Shown here piece by piece: positions 1 through 7,907 of a DNA stretch of 8,508 nt. The notes below the pieces were generated by a model that was not told the DNA's origin, ran no database searches, and worked only from the letters and a program-made list of their open reading frames with translations. Source of the stretch: JAVBOF01 sp031550915 (GTDB lineage Bacteria; Bacillota; Clostridia; Christensenellales; MGBC116941); contig JAVBOF010000128.1 of NCBI GenBank assembly GCA_031550915.1, positions 1 to 8,508 on the forward strand, read 5' to 3'. How positions within the stretch are numbered: the first letter of the stretch is position 1; each line of letters starts with the position of its first letter. The position numbers and the translations under genes were made by a program.

Positions 1-1869
1 AAGGTTGTTACAATCGTTGCGATGGACACTCACGCCCCTACCGCGCGTTATATAGCCGACTATGGTATCCCCGGGAACGGGGTTGCAGCAGCGCGCAAAG
101 CGCACGAGCATATTCGCCTCGCCTTTCACTTTAACGCCGTGGGCTGTAGAGTATTTCAGCTTTTCTTCTTTCTGCTTAAGCGTATCCTTTATAGCTAGTT
201 GATCGATATTGCGCGTGTCTTCGTCACGCTGCGACGCCTTATACATGTTTATCAGCCGCAGCAATATCTGATTCGTTGTCATGGCTCCGTATCCAACGGA
301 AGCATACATATCCTCTATGCTTGGCAAGGTATATTTCTTAAAGATACTCTCCAGCCATTCAGGCTTCATAAGCTGCTGCAGTACGTAACCCTGCCGCTTG
401 GCTTCCTTTTCGAGCATATCCTTGCCCTTTACTATATTTTCTTCCTTTAGTTCTTTCTTGAACCATTGACGTATTTTCGTCTTTGCTTGCGGCGTTTTGA
501 CAATCTTTATCCAGTCGCGGCTTGGTCCGCGTGAAGAGGAAGACGTGAGTATCTCGACGATATCACCAGTTTTGAGCTGGTAATCCAGCGGCACTATCCT
601 GCCGTTGACCTTTGCGCCTATGCATTTATTGCCGATCGCGCTGTGTATCTGGTAGGCAAAATCAAGTGGCGTCGCCCCCTTGATAAGGTCCATAACATCG
701 CCTTTTGGAGTGAATACAAATACATCATCGCTGAAGAAGTCTACCTTAATGCCCTCCATAAACTCCTTGGAGTCGCTGGTATCCTTCTGCCATTCCATTA
801 GCTGCCTTAGCCATGTCAGCTTCTCATCAAACGGTGCGTCGGTATGGCCTTCCTTATACTTCCAATGCGCCGCTATGCCGTATTCCGCGGTTTGATGCAT
901 CTCTACGGTACGTATCTGTATCTCAAACGGCATCCCGCTTTTGCCGATAAGCGTTGTGTGCAGGCTTTGGTACATATTCGCCTTTGGAACGGCGATAAAA
1001 TCCTTGAACCTGCCCGGCAGCGGTTTCCAAAGCGTATGCACTATGCCAAGAACTGCATAACAATCCTTTACCGAATCTACGATTACCCTTATGGCAGTAA
1101 TATCATATATCTGACTAAGGGATTTGTTTTGCGCAACCATCTTGCGGTATATGCTGTATAAATGCTTATCCCTTCCGGCGATCTCCGATTTTATACCCAG
1201 TTCTCCGATTTTCTCTTCAAGAGTTATAATGATTTCTGAAAGGATCTTGTTTCTGTCATCCTTGTCGCTTTCTATGTTTCCGAGTATCTCGTTATATTTT
1301 TCAGGCTCCAGATACCGCAAAGAAAGGTCTTCAAGCTCTGCTTTCATTGCATACATACCAAGCCTGTGCGCCAGCGGTGCATATATTTCCAATGTTTCGG
1401 CCGCTTTCGATATCTGCTTGTCACGGTTTCTGTATTCGAGCGTCCGCATATTATGCAGCCTGTCCGCCAGCTTTATAAGTATAACGCGGATATCCTTGGC
1501 CATAGCCAGCAGCATCTTGCGCAGGCTTTCCGCTTGGGCTTCTTCCTTTGATTTATAATCCACCCTTGAAAGCTTGGTTACTCCGTCAACGAGAAGAGCT
1601 ACCTCCGCGCCAAACAGCCTTTCTATTTGCTCCAGGGTGACGTCGGTATCCTCTATAACATCGTGAAGCAGCGCCGCCGTCAGCGTATCAAGATCCATGC
1701 CTAAATTCAGCAATATCTCAGCGGACGCGCAGGGGTGCACAAAGAATGGCTCACCGGATTTTCGTTTTTGGCCTTCATGGGCTTTTTCCGCAAAATCGTA
1801 AGCTTTTTTGAAATTTGATATGTCGCTGTTTGTAAAAGTTGCAGCGACTTTTTCTAGAATATCTGGCAT
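1..1869 (-). CDS. relA: Bifunctional (p)ppGpp synthetase/hydrolase Rel (C-terminus cut by window edge)
   Basis: This is the long Rel/SpoT-type enzyme that makes (p)ppGpp from ATP and GTP/GDP during the stringent response and also hydrolyses it. The 623 residues present start at an ATG at 1869, preceded by GGAGAG. The HD hydrolase domain is intact, with HDVIED at residues 69-74 and LADRLHNMRTL from about 134. The synthetase domain carries RFKD at 287-290 followed by YQSLHTT at 300-306; in this family RxKD marks bifunctional enzymes, whereas RelA-only enzymes have ExDD. A TGS domain spans about 382-443. Near the edge a conserved RFARCCNPVPGD segment with paired cysteines (594-595) and HRNDC (616-620) belongs to the zinc-finger/CC region. 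The terminal ACT/RRM domain, roughly 100 residues in full-length Firmicute Rel, lies beyond base 1. The gene starts 42 nt after apt with no visible terminator, so it is probably cotranscribed with recJ-apt. Confidence 0.97.
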   Translation of the reverse strand, partial: MPDILEKVAATFTNSDISNFKKAYDFAEKAHEGQKRKSGEPFFVHPCASAEILLNLGMDLDTLTAALLHDVIEDTDVTLEQIERLFGAEVALLVDGVTKLSRVDYKSKEEAQAESLRKMLLAMAKDIRVILIKLADRLHNMRTLEYRNRDKQISKAAETLEIYAPLAHRLGMYAMKAELEDLSLRYLEPEKYNEILGNIESDKDDRNKILSEIIITLEEKIGELGIKSEIAGRDKHLYSIYRKMVAQNKSLSQIYDITAIRVIVDSVKDCYAVLGIVHTLWKPLPGRFKDFIAVPKANMYQSLHTTLIGKSGMPFEIQIRTVEMHQTAEYGIAAHWKYKEGHTDAPFDEKLTWLRQLMEWQKDTSDSKEFMEGIKVDFFSDDVFVFTPKGDVMDLIKGATPLDFAYQIHSAIGNKCIGAKVNGRIVPLDYQLKTGDIVEILTSSSSRGPSRDWIKIVKTPQAKTKIRQWFKKELKEENIVKGKDMLEKEAKRQGYVLQQLMKPEWLESIFKKYTLPSIEDMYASVGYGAMTTNQILLRLINMYKASQRDEDTRNIDQLAIKDTLKQKEEKLKYSTAHGVKVKGEANMLVRFARCCNPVPGDTIVGYITRGRGVSVHRNDCNNL

Positions 1870-1911
1870 TCGCTCTCCAATAGTCTATATTACATATAAA
1901 ATAACAAATTA

Positions 1912-2424
1912 CTATAGCCTGATAAACGACAGGCATTCATATGATGCGATCTGCTCCGCACCGTTTAGGTCCACAAGCTCCGCGGCAACGCATACGCAAT
2001 CCACTATGCCACCCAGCTTTTCGACAAGCTTGCAAGCCGCGTTCACCGTTCCGCCGGTCGCAAGCAGATCATCTATGACGGCCACCCGCTGGCCTTCTTG
2101 TATGGCGTCCTTGTGCATCTGCAGCCAATTCACGCCATATTCCAGCCTGTAATCACATACCACGGTTTCGGCCGGAAGCTTGCCGGGCTTGCGGGCAGGT
2201 ATGAATCCCTTCCCCAATTTTGCAGCTATAGCCGCGCCAAAGACGAATCCTCTTGCTTCGGGCGAGACGATAAGGTCTATTTCCCTCTTGCTTAGCGTTT
2301 CACACATATCATCCAGTAAAGCCCCAAACGCTTTCGGATCCTTCCAAAGCGTCGTCATATCCATAAAATGGATTCCTGTCTTTGGGAAATCCAAAACCTC
2401 ACGGATCTTCGCTGCGTAATCCAT
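1912..2424 (-). CDS. apt: Adenine phosphoribosyltransferase
   Basis: Apt salvages adenine by joining it to PRPP to give AMP in the cytosol. The 170-residue product matches the family length. DFPKTGI is at 12-18, EARGFVFG at 56-63, RKPGKLPAET at 78-87, and the type I PRTase PRPP-binding motif AVIDDLLATGGT at 115-126, with both acidic residues present. I chose the ATG at 2424 because MDYAAKIREV aligns with the family N-terminus and GAGGTGG (2428-2434) lies just upstream; an in-frame ATG nine codons earlier lacks this support. The start lies inside the end of recJ (26-nt overlap), suggesting translational coupling. Its position between recJ and relA is the usual Firmicute order. The GVNWLQMHKDAI segment has Trp where many homologues have a small or acidic residue; this looks like lineage variation. 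Confidence 0.98.
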   Translation of the reverse strand: MDYAAKIREVLDFPKTGIHFMDMTTLWKDPKAFGALLDDMCETLSKREIDLIVSPEARGFVFGAAIAAKLGKGFIPARKPGKLPAETVVCDYRLEYGVNWLQMHKDAIQEGQRVAVIDDLLATGGTVNAACKLVEKLGGIVDCVCVAAELVDLNGAEQIASYECLSFIRL

Positions 2425-4909
2425 TTTCCACCTCAAAACTACTTTTTGCAAGTTCAGTGATCCTGCAGTAACTACGGCTTTTTTCGAGTTTTGTTTTCTT
2501 ACCGTCTTCCTTTATCGAGAGCCCCACTCCCCTGCCAACATCCGGCTCCGTCAAGCCAAGTTCAAAGAACACCCTGTAAGCTAAAATACTTTGCAAATGT
2601 GTACATTTTGCTCGTTTGGCTATATCCGCGAACATCGATTCTTCACTAAGATATCTGGCGTTGGATTTAGCCACACCTTTCATCACAAAAAATATCGAAA
2701 GTAGCTCCTCACGGCTTAGGTTTGCGCTTCTAGCCGCCGCGGAAACAAACCCGCCGGAACCTTCACACGAAACTATGAGTTCAGGCCCATGCTTTATCTT
2801 CCCGAACTCTGCCAATACTTCGTTTGGGGCGAAATCATATATCAAAAGCCTTTCATAATCTGTGAAGCGGTAAACATCCTCCACAGACGGCGCGATTACG
2901 ATGCAATTATATCCCAAGCTGCTTGACGGAACGCCTTCACTTATATCAAAACGGTCCGCGAGTTTGTTTGCGTCCAACAGCTTCAAAAGCCTTTTTGCTC
3001 CTTCAAAGCTATATACAAGGACTGCCGTTCCGCAAATATCCCTTAATAAAGCCTGAACGGTCTTTCGCTCCAGTTCATCAACGGTATCCAGCAGCACAAC
3101 GCCCTTTTCCTTTTTAAACCCTTCCATCGGGAAATTCTCAAGCAACACATTTGCAAAACGTTGAGAAAATCTGCTCAGAATGTTTTCGCTATCCCTGTAT
3201 CCACTCTGCTTTATCCCTTTTATAACGCATTGCGGTTTTGTCATTCCGTTCCAATGGTTTATCTCCGGCGATACGATTATATCACAGGCCACCGGAACGA
3301 GCTTTAATAATTCGTTGCCCTTGCCAAAAGCAATACCGTCCATCATAGCCTTACCGCTGCGTATTCCTGTCTTTAAATGAGTTCCTTCTTTGCCGACGGC
3401 AGCGGGGTTTTCCAACCGGATATCCTTTATTAGAAAACTCGGCGTGGCATTTCCCATTCCAAAAGGTTTCAGCCTCTCCATATCCTCCAAAAAAGCCATA
3501 TTGACCCTTTCGAGGCCAAGCTCCATATCATACTTCATAGTAGGTATGAATACGTCAGGCTGGTATTTTTCGCGAAGATATGTATTCAAAAGGTCCCTTA
3601 GGTTAGATATATTATCCCTAACGATGGTAAGGCCAGCCGCCTGTTCGTGCCCGCCAAAGCGCACATACAAACGGCTGAACTGATACAGCGCTTCAAAAAG
3701 ATGCACACCGGTTATACTCCTGCCGGAACCTGTGCATATCTCACCATCTTGACAAAGCAATATCACCGGACGGTAGAATATCTCCGTAAGTTTGGAAGCA
3801 ACGATACCTGCAACGCCATGATTCCATCCTTCGCTGCAAATTAGCAAAACCCTGTCCTTTATTATATTGCATTGCTTTGGAATCAGTTCCAAAGCCGATT
3901 GAAGCATCTCATTCTCAAGCTTTTGCCTGCGCTTATTGTCGCCGTCCAACTCTTCTGCAATCTTTGCAGCAACACCATCATCTTCTGCCATCAGCAATTC
4001 GACGGCTATGGTCGCATCCCCGAGCCTTCCCTTTGCGTTTACCCGCGGTGCCAGCATAAACGATACATGTCCGGAATCCAGTTTGCCCTTTATCCCCGAC
4101 ACCTTTGTCAGCGCTTTTATTCCCGGTCTTGCCTTTCTATTCATACTCTCAAGGCCCAGGTCTGCGAACAGCCTGTTTTCGTCGACCAAAGGCACAATAT
4201 CTGCAATCGTCCCAAAAGCGATGATATCCAAATATGGTTCGATCGCCTCAAATCCGCCGAGAGCCATAAGTAATTTTGCCGCAACACCGACTCCTGCAAG
4301 CTTTTTGAACGGATATTCGCCAATCAATGGATTGACTATCGCTTCACATTCAGGCAGCTCTTCCAAACACTGGTGGTGATCCGTAATTATAATGGGTAAG
4401 CCTATCTCCTTTGCGTATTTTGCCTCCTCAATAGATGTTATCCCGCAATCCACGCTTATTATCAGGCCTGCGCCAAGGGCTTTTACATTGTCCAGCCCCT
4501 GCTTGGTCATGCCATATCCGTCCACATGCCGTGAAGGTATATAGAAACCCGCGTCCACGTCTCTCGCTCTGAAATAGGAGCATAGAAGCGCGCACGATGT
4601 CACTCCGTCCGCGTCGTAATCGCCGTATATGACGATCTTAGATTTTTTATTTATATGCGCCTCAATTACTTTGACCGCGCTGTCCATACCATGCATGAGC
4701 ATAGGGTCATGTAAGTTTTTTATATCCGGTCTCAAAAACTGCGCAGCCTTTTGTTCGGTATCTATCCCTCTATAATAAAGCAATTCGCAAAGGGAGATAT
4801 CTATTTCTGTGGCTTTATGGATCTTTTCTATCGAAGCTCTTGCCCGAGATGCATCTTCCGAGTTAAAGTTCTTGCTTCGTATGAACCTTTGCATTTGTGC
4901 CCCAATCAT
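2399..4909 (-). CDS. recJ: Single-stranded-DNA-specific exonuclease RecJ
   Basis: RecJ is a 5'-3' single-strand DNA exonuclease acting in recombination, mismatch and base-excision repair. The 836-residue protein carries all DHH-phosphoesterase motifs: DYDADG at 97-102, SVDCG at 152-156, DHH at 177-179, AGVGVAAK at 205-212 and RVNAKGRLG at 289-297. The DHHA1 domain follows, with NHGVAGIVASKL at 363-374, GSGRS at 394-398 and RFGGHEQAAG at 417-426. An OB-fold region and the long C-terminal RecJ_C domain typical of Firmicutes (roughly 600-836) complete it. The start is slightly uncertain: ATG at 4909 has AAAGGGAA before it, while an in-frame ATG at 4894 has GGGG five bases upstream. The gene has its own promoter near 4976-5004, is first in the recJ-apt-relA operon, and overlaps apt. 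All metal-binding residues I can check are intact. Confidence 0.98.
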   Translation of the reverse strand: MIGAQMQRFIRSKNFNSEDASRARASIEKIHKATEIDISLCELLYYRGIDTEQKAAQFLRPDIKNLHDPMLMHGMDSAVKVIEAHINKKSKIVIYGDYDADGVTSCALLCSYFRARDVDAGFYIPSRHVDGYGMTKQGLDNVKALGAGLIISVDCGITSIEEAKYAKEIGLPIIITDHHQCLEELPECEAIVNPLIGEYPFKKLAGVGVAAKLLMALGGFEAIEPYLDIIAFGTIADIVPLVDENRLFADLGLESMNRKARPGIKALTKVSGIKGKLDSGHVSFMLAPRVNAKGRLGDATIAVELLMAEDDGVAAKIAEELDGDNKRRQKLENEMLQSALELIPKQCNIIKDRVLLICSEGWNHGVAGIVASKLTEIFYRPVILLCQDGEICTGSGRSITGVHLFEALYQFSRLYVRFGGHEQAAGLTIVRDNISNLRDLLNTYLREKYQPDVFIPTMKYDMELGLERVNMAFLEDMERLKPFGMGNATPSFLIKDIRLENPAAVGKEGTHLKTGIRSGKAMMDGIAFGKGNELLKLVPVACDIIVSPEINHWNGMTKPQCVIKGIKQSGYRDSENILSRFSQRFANVLLENFPMEGFKKEKGVVLLDTVDELERKTVQALLRDICGTAVLVYSFEGAKRLLKLLDANKLADRFDISEGVPSSSLGYNCIVIAPSVEDVYRFTDYERLLIYDFAPNEVLAEFGKIKHGPELIVSCEGSGGFVSAAARSANLSREELLSIFFVMKGVAKSNARYLSEESMFADIAKRAKCTHLQSILAYRVFFELGLTEPDVGRGVGLSIKEDGKKTKLEKSRSYCRITELAKSSFEVENGLRSEDP

Positions 4910-4975
4910 TTCCCTTTCAAAGGCAGATTTTATTTAACACCGGCCTGTGCGGCCAATAAAAATATCAATTTAATA

Positions 4976-5004
4976 ATTATATTATCCGCGCGTATTATAG
5001 TCAA
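4976..5004 (-). promoter_or_regulatory. Sigma-A-type promoter for recJ-apt-relA
   Basis: On the minus strand TTGACT (4999-5004), a 17-nt spacer and TATAAT (4976-4981) give a near-consensus sigma-A promoter. Transcription should begin near 4969, leaving a leader of about 60 nt before recJ. A second TATAAT overlaps the TTGACT element and has a poor -35 (TTGCTG) 17 nt upstream, so a nested weaker start is possible. The leader contains a short GGCC/GGCC hairpin (4942-4954), too small to assign a role. Confidence 0.8.
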
Positions 5005-5050
5005 TATAAGCGTTTGCAGCAAGAGCTGGATCAACTAAAAAAAGGCAAAT

Positions 5051-5082
5051 AAAAAACCCTGCAAACTATTCGGCCTGCAGGG
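5051..5082 (-). terminator. Rho-independent terminator after rpmA
   Basis: On the minus strand CCCTGCA (5076-5082) pairs with TGCAGGG (5057-5063) across a 12-nt loop and is followed at once by TTTTTT (5051-5056). It begins 14 nt beyond the rpmA stop codon and separates the rplU operon from the recJ promoter. Confidence 0.9.
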
Positions 5083-5096
5083 CTATATGCAATAAA

Positions 5097-5393
5097 TTAT
5101 TTCGCTGCGGCTTCCGCCTGAGCATAAACGCTTACCTGTTTGCGGTCTCGACCAAGGCGCTCGAAGCGTACTTTGCCGTCTACCAGCGAAAACAGGGTGT
5201 CATCAGAACCCCTGCCGACATTATTGCCGGGGTGGATCTTTGTGCCGCGCTGACGAACGAGTATGCTGCCGGCCAAAACATTTTGGCCGTCTGCGCGCTT
5301 AACGCCAAGGCGTTTTGATTCGCTGTCTCTTCCGTTTCGAGAGCTGCCAACACCCTTTTTATGTGCAAAAAGCTGTAAATTCATTTTAATCAT
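5097..5393 (-). CDS. rpmA: 50S ribosomal protein L27 with cleavable N-terminal leader
   Basis: L27 is a large-subunit protein whose N-terminus reaches toward the peptidyl-transferase centre. The 98-residue product has the family core: KKGVGSSRNGRDSESKRLG, VLAGSILVRQRGTKIHPG and NVGRGSDDTLF. It begins MIKMNLQLFA, the Firmicute leader that the protease Prp removes between Phe9 and Ala10 to expose the mature AHKKG end. The start at 5393 is supported by GGAGG eight bases upstream; an internal ATG at 5384 is less likely. The gene begins 3 nt after the prp stop, so protease and substrate are made from one transcript. An intrinsic terminator follows. Confidence 0.99.
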   Translation of the reverse strand: MIKMNLQLFAHKKGVGSSRNGRDSESKRLGVKRADGQNVLAGSILVRQRGTKIHPGNNVGRGSDDTLFSLVDGKVRFERLGRDRKQVSVYAQAEAAAK

Positions 5394-5396
5394 GCT

Positions 5397-5708
5397 TTAT
5401 TCCTCCATTTCCCGTATCCTGATATATTCAGGATACTCCTCTTCCAGGCTTTTTAAACCTGCCAGCATAGTCCGCAATACTATTTCAGTTTTTTCGTCCG
5501 GGTCGCTTACCCAAGCACTCAAAAACCCGTCTTCAACTATCGATTCAGTTTTTGTGCCAAGCACCTCTATAAGCCCGATCAAGGCCGTCTGCGCAATAGC
5601 GGAAACCCCTGCGCAAACTATATCACTGCCTTCTTCGGCATACCCTGAATGCCCCTGTACAGTATAGCCATGGATATAGCCATGCTTTTTTATATCGATC
5701 TCGATCAT
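5397..5708 (-). CDS. prp: Ribosomal-processing cysteine protease Prp
   Basis: Prp (formerly YsxB) is the cysteine protease that cuts the N-terminal leader from L27 in Firmicutes and is needed for L27 to function. The 103-residue protein is the usual length. The catalytic pair is visible: His20 in GHSGYAEEGSDIVCAGVSA and Cys32 in the same segment, spaced as in characterised Prp. It sits between rplU and rpmA, the conserved order. Its ATG overlaps the rplU stop in an ATGA arrangement (5705-5708), indicating translational coupling to L21. The presence of an uncleaved-type L27 leader in the next gene supports the call. Confidence 0.97.
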   Translation of the reverse strand: MIEIDIKKHGYIHGYTVQGHSGYAEEGSDIVCAGVSAIAQTALIGLIEVLGTKTESIVEDGFLSAWVSDPDEKTEIVLRTMLAGLKSLEEEYPEYIRIREMEE

Positions 5709-6010
5709 CCGATCGACATTATTTCCACCTTTGTATAAGGTTGGCGGTGACCCTGCTTTTTACGGACGTTCTTCTTTGGCTTGTATTTGAAAACGATTAT
5801 CTTCTGCCCTTTTACGTCTCCAACAACCTTGCCCTTTACAACGGCACCATCAACCAAAGGCTTTCCAACCTGGGTCGCATCGCCGTCTATAGTTACCAGC
5901 ACATCGAAGGATACTTCGTCGCCTTCCTTCGCATCGAGCTTCTCGATGTAGATAGTATCCCCTTCGGATACCTTGTATTGCTTTCCGCCGGTTTTAATTA
6001 TTGCCTGCAT
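5705..6010 (-). CDS. rplU: 50S ribosomal protein L21
   Basis: L21 binds 23S rRNA and helps assemble the large subunit. The 101-residue protein starts MQAIIKTGGKQYKV and ends with the L21 signature KKNVRKKQGHRQPYT, matching the family length and both termini. I chose ATG 6010 because AGGAGG (6019-6024) lies eight bases upstream; the in-frame GTG at 6019 is inside that ribosome binding site. It is first in rplU-prp-rpmA and is preceded by a consensus promoter and a structured leader that probably allows L21 autoregulation. Confidence 0.99.
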   Translation of the reverse strand: MQAIIKTGGKQYKVSEGDTIYIEKLDAKEGDEVSFDVLVTIDGDATQVGKPLVDGAVVKGKVVGDVKGQKIIVFKYKPKKNVRKKQGHRQPYTKVEIMSIG

Positions 6011-6098
6011 AGAAAGCACCTCCTGTTTTATGTCTCGCCGGCAATAATGGCATGGACTTGATGAAAATCCAATTTTACAGCCATTGCCGAGCGGCTAC
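6011..6098 (-). ncRNA. Candidate ribosomal protein L21 leader
   Basis: The roughly 88-nt 5' leader of rplU folds into a long-range stem. CTCGGCAAT (6083-6091) pairs with ATTGCC...GAG (6034-6045) with a GGC bulge, and the inner GGC can pair with GCC at 6049-6051. The lower end of the structure stops shortly before the AGGAGG site. Firmicute rplU-prp-rpmA operons are known to carry an L21 leader thought to bind excess L21. I infer membership from position and structure and have not matched a covariance model. Confidence 0.6.
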
Positions 6099-6104
6099 CG
6101 AAAT

Positions 6105-6133
6105 ATTATATATATTAGCCAATGTATTGTCAA
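6105..6133 (-). promoter_or_regulatory. Perfect-consensus promoter for rplU-prp-rpmA
   Basis: On the minus strand TTGACA (6128-6133), exactly 17 nt, then TATAAT (6105-6110) match the sigma-A consensus at every position. Initiation is expected near 6098. It lies 57 nt after the stop of the acyl-CoA synthetase gene, with no clear terminator between them. Confidence 0.92.
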
Positions 6134-6190
6134 TAGATATTTGCCCTTATGGAATTGCGGCCGTATCATTGGCGGTATAGCGTTTATCCG

Positions 6191-7855
6191 TCAGGTAATA
6201 TCTACACGCTGGATATTTCCGAGATCCAGCTCCTGAATGCCCATTTCCCGCAAAACATATTTCTGTATCTTACCGCTGGCTGTCATTGGGAATTCATCTA
6301 CAAACCTTATGTAGCGCGGTGTTTTGAACCGCGAGAGACCCTCTTTGACATATTTTATTATCTCTTCCTCGGAAACAGTGATCCCTTCCTTTAATATTAT
6401 ATATGCCATTATCTCTTCACCGTATTTTTCGTCAGGTACGCCAACCACCTGCACATCCCTCACCGCTGCATGCGTATAGAGAAATTCCTCTATTTCGCGC
6501 GGGTATATGTTCTCTCCCCCGCGTATTATCATGTCCTTCAACCTTCCGGTCACCCGGAAATACCCGTTCACATCCATAACGCCAAGATCCCCTGTATGCA
6601 GCCAGCCTTCCTTATCGATAGCCTGGTTCGTCGCTTCCGGCATCTTATAATAGCCCTTCATAACATTGTATCCGCGAGCGACTATCTCTCCGGTAGTCTC
6701 CGGTGGCATGTCTTCTCCGGTTTCCGGATCCACTATCTTCGCTTCCACATGCGGCAAAACCTTGCCGACGGTAGTAACACGCAACTCAATAGGATCGTCG
6801 GTCTTGGATTGTGTTATTCCGGGCGAGCTTTCAGTCTGGCCAAAAACAATCGTAATCTCCGACATATTCATATCATTTACAGCACGCTTCATAACTTCTA
6901 TAGGGCAGAGCGAGCCTGCCATGATGCCGGTCCTCAGCGTGGAGTAATCAAATTTTTCAAAATCCGGATGCTCCATAATGGATATGAACATAGTTGGAAC
7001 GCCATGCACCGCCGTGCACTTTTCCCAATCTATCGCTTCCATTACGCGAAGGGGATGGAACTGGTCCACCATTATCATCGACGTTCCCTTTGAAACGCAT
7101 GTCATAACGCCCAATACGCAGCCAAAACAATGGAAAAGCGGCACCGGTATGCAAAGCCTGTCTTTTTCGGTAAACTTCATGCATTCCGCCATACTCATGC
7201 CGTTATTGGTCAAATTATAATGAGTAAGCATTACCCCTTTAGGAAATCCCGTCGTGCCGCTGGTATACATCATGGTTATAACGTCGTGCACATCCAGACT
7301 GGCTTCGATGTCTTCCAGTTCCTCTTGCCCGATCTCATCAGCCATGGCGTCAAGCTCACTCCAGTTAAACATACCCGCATGCTTTTCGTCTCCGATATAA
7401 ATGACGTTTTTCAAGCATGGCAGCTTTTTGCTTTCCAATTCGCCCTTTTTGTTTTGCTCGAGCTCCGGGCATAGTTCTTTCAAATGCTCCAGATAATTAC
7501 TGTCCTTATAGCCCTCGGTCAATATCAATGTCATGGAATCGCTCTGTTTCATAAGATATTCCAGCTCAAACTTCTTATAATTCGTATTGACCGTTACGAT
7601 AGCGGCACCTATCTTCGCTGTTGCAAACTGTGTTATAAGCCATTCCGGACGGTTGTTCGCCCAAATGGCAACATGATCGCCCTTTTTTATACCCATTGCC
7701 AAAAAACCGCGTGCTGCCCTGTCACATATATCGCGGAACTGTGAGTAGGACCAGCGTATATTCCTGTGCGGATATACCACGGCATCCGTATCCGGGTATT
7801 CTTCCGCACGTTTGTTAAGCATATTCCCTATTGTGATATTGATAAGATCCTGCAT
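6191..7855 (-). CDS. AMP-binding acyl-CoA synthetase, YngI/ACSF2-like
   Basis: This ANL-superfamily ligase activates a carboxylic acid with ATP to an acyl-adenylate, then transfers it to CoA. The 554-residue product has the P-loop YTSGTTGFPKG at 197-207, FGQTESSPG at 338-346, TGD at 421-423, the hinge GRLKDMIIRGGENIYPREIEE at 437-457 and the catalytic lysine K529 in PMTASGKIQK. From memory it resembles Bacillus subtilis YngI from the N-terminus to the C-terminal domain, and YngI lies in a cluster attributed to leucine/branched-chain catabolism. The substrate cannot be read from sequence; a short, medium or branched acid is plausible. I chose ATG 7855 because AGGAGG (7863-7868) precedes it and the N-terminus aligns with YngI; an in-frame ATG at 7891 lies within the terminator hairpin. 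There is no signal peptide or membrane segment, so it is cytosolic. A T-box riboswitch controls it, which is unusual for this family. Confidence 0.94.
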   Translation of the reverse strand: MQDLINITIGNMLNKRAEEYPDTDAVVYPHRNIRWSYSQFRDICDRAARGFLAMGIKKGDHVAIWANNRPEWLITQFATAKIGAAIVTVNTNYKKFELEYLMKQSDSMTLILTEGYKDSNYLEHLKELCPELEQNKKGELESKKLPCLKNVIYIGDEKHAGMFNWSELDAMADEIGQEELEDIEASLDVHDVITMMYTSGTTGFPKGVMLTHYNLTNNGMSMAECMKFTEKDRLCIPVPLFHCFGCVLGVMTCVSKGTSMIMVDQFHPLRVMEAIDWEKCTAVHGVPTMFISIMEHPDFEKFDYSTLRTGIMAGSLCPIEVMKRAVNDMNMSEITIVFGQTESSPGITQSKTDDPIELRVTTVGKVLPHVEAKIVDPETGEDMPPETTGEIVARGYNVMKGYYKMPEATNQAIDKEGWLHTGDLGVMDVNGYFRVTGRLKDMIIRGGENIYPREIEEFLYTHAAVRDVQVVGVPDEKYGEEIMAYIILKEGITVSEEEIIKYVKEGLSRFKTPRYIRFVDEFPMTASGKIQKYVLREMGIQELDLGNIQRVDIT

Positions 7856-7868
7856 TATTAATCCTCCT

Positions 7869-7907
7869 AAAAAAAAACCTCTCATCTCCATATACAGAGA
7901 CGAAAGG
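7869..7907 (-). terminator. T-box conditional terminator
   Basis: On the minus strand CCTTTCGTCTCT (7896-7907) pairs with GGAGATGAGAGG (7878-7889) in 12 base pairs, including three G-U pairs, around a 6-nt loop. Nine T residues (7869-7877) follow. Its 5' arm contains the CTCT needed by the antiterminator, so the two structures exclude each other. The T tract directly touches the AGGAGG ribosome binding site of the next gene. Confidence 0.93.

Noticed and set aside
199..4379. Many open frames of 60 to 147 codons on the plus strand opposite relA, apt and recJ.
   Set aside because: They lie antisense to genes with clear family motifs, have no plausible ribosome binding sites or recognisable domains, and are expected shadows of the real frames.
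4942..4954. GGCC/GGCC hairpin upstream of recJ as a terminator or riboswitch.
   Set aside because: The stem is only 4 bp and no T tract follows on the minus strand. A 60-nt leader also leaves little room for a known riboswitch.
6011..6019. GTG at 6019 as an upstream rplU start.
   Set aside because: It lies within the AGGAGG ribosome binding site of the ATG at 6010, and the L21 family begins at MQAIIKTGGKQ.
6470..7093. A 207-codon plus-strand open frame opposite the acyl-CoA synthetase.
   Set aside because: The opposite strand carries every ANL-superfamily motif. The plus-strand translation is rich in His, Tyr and Arg with no domain pattern, so it is a shadow.
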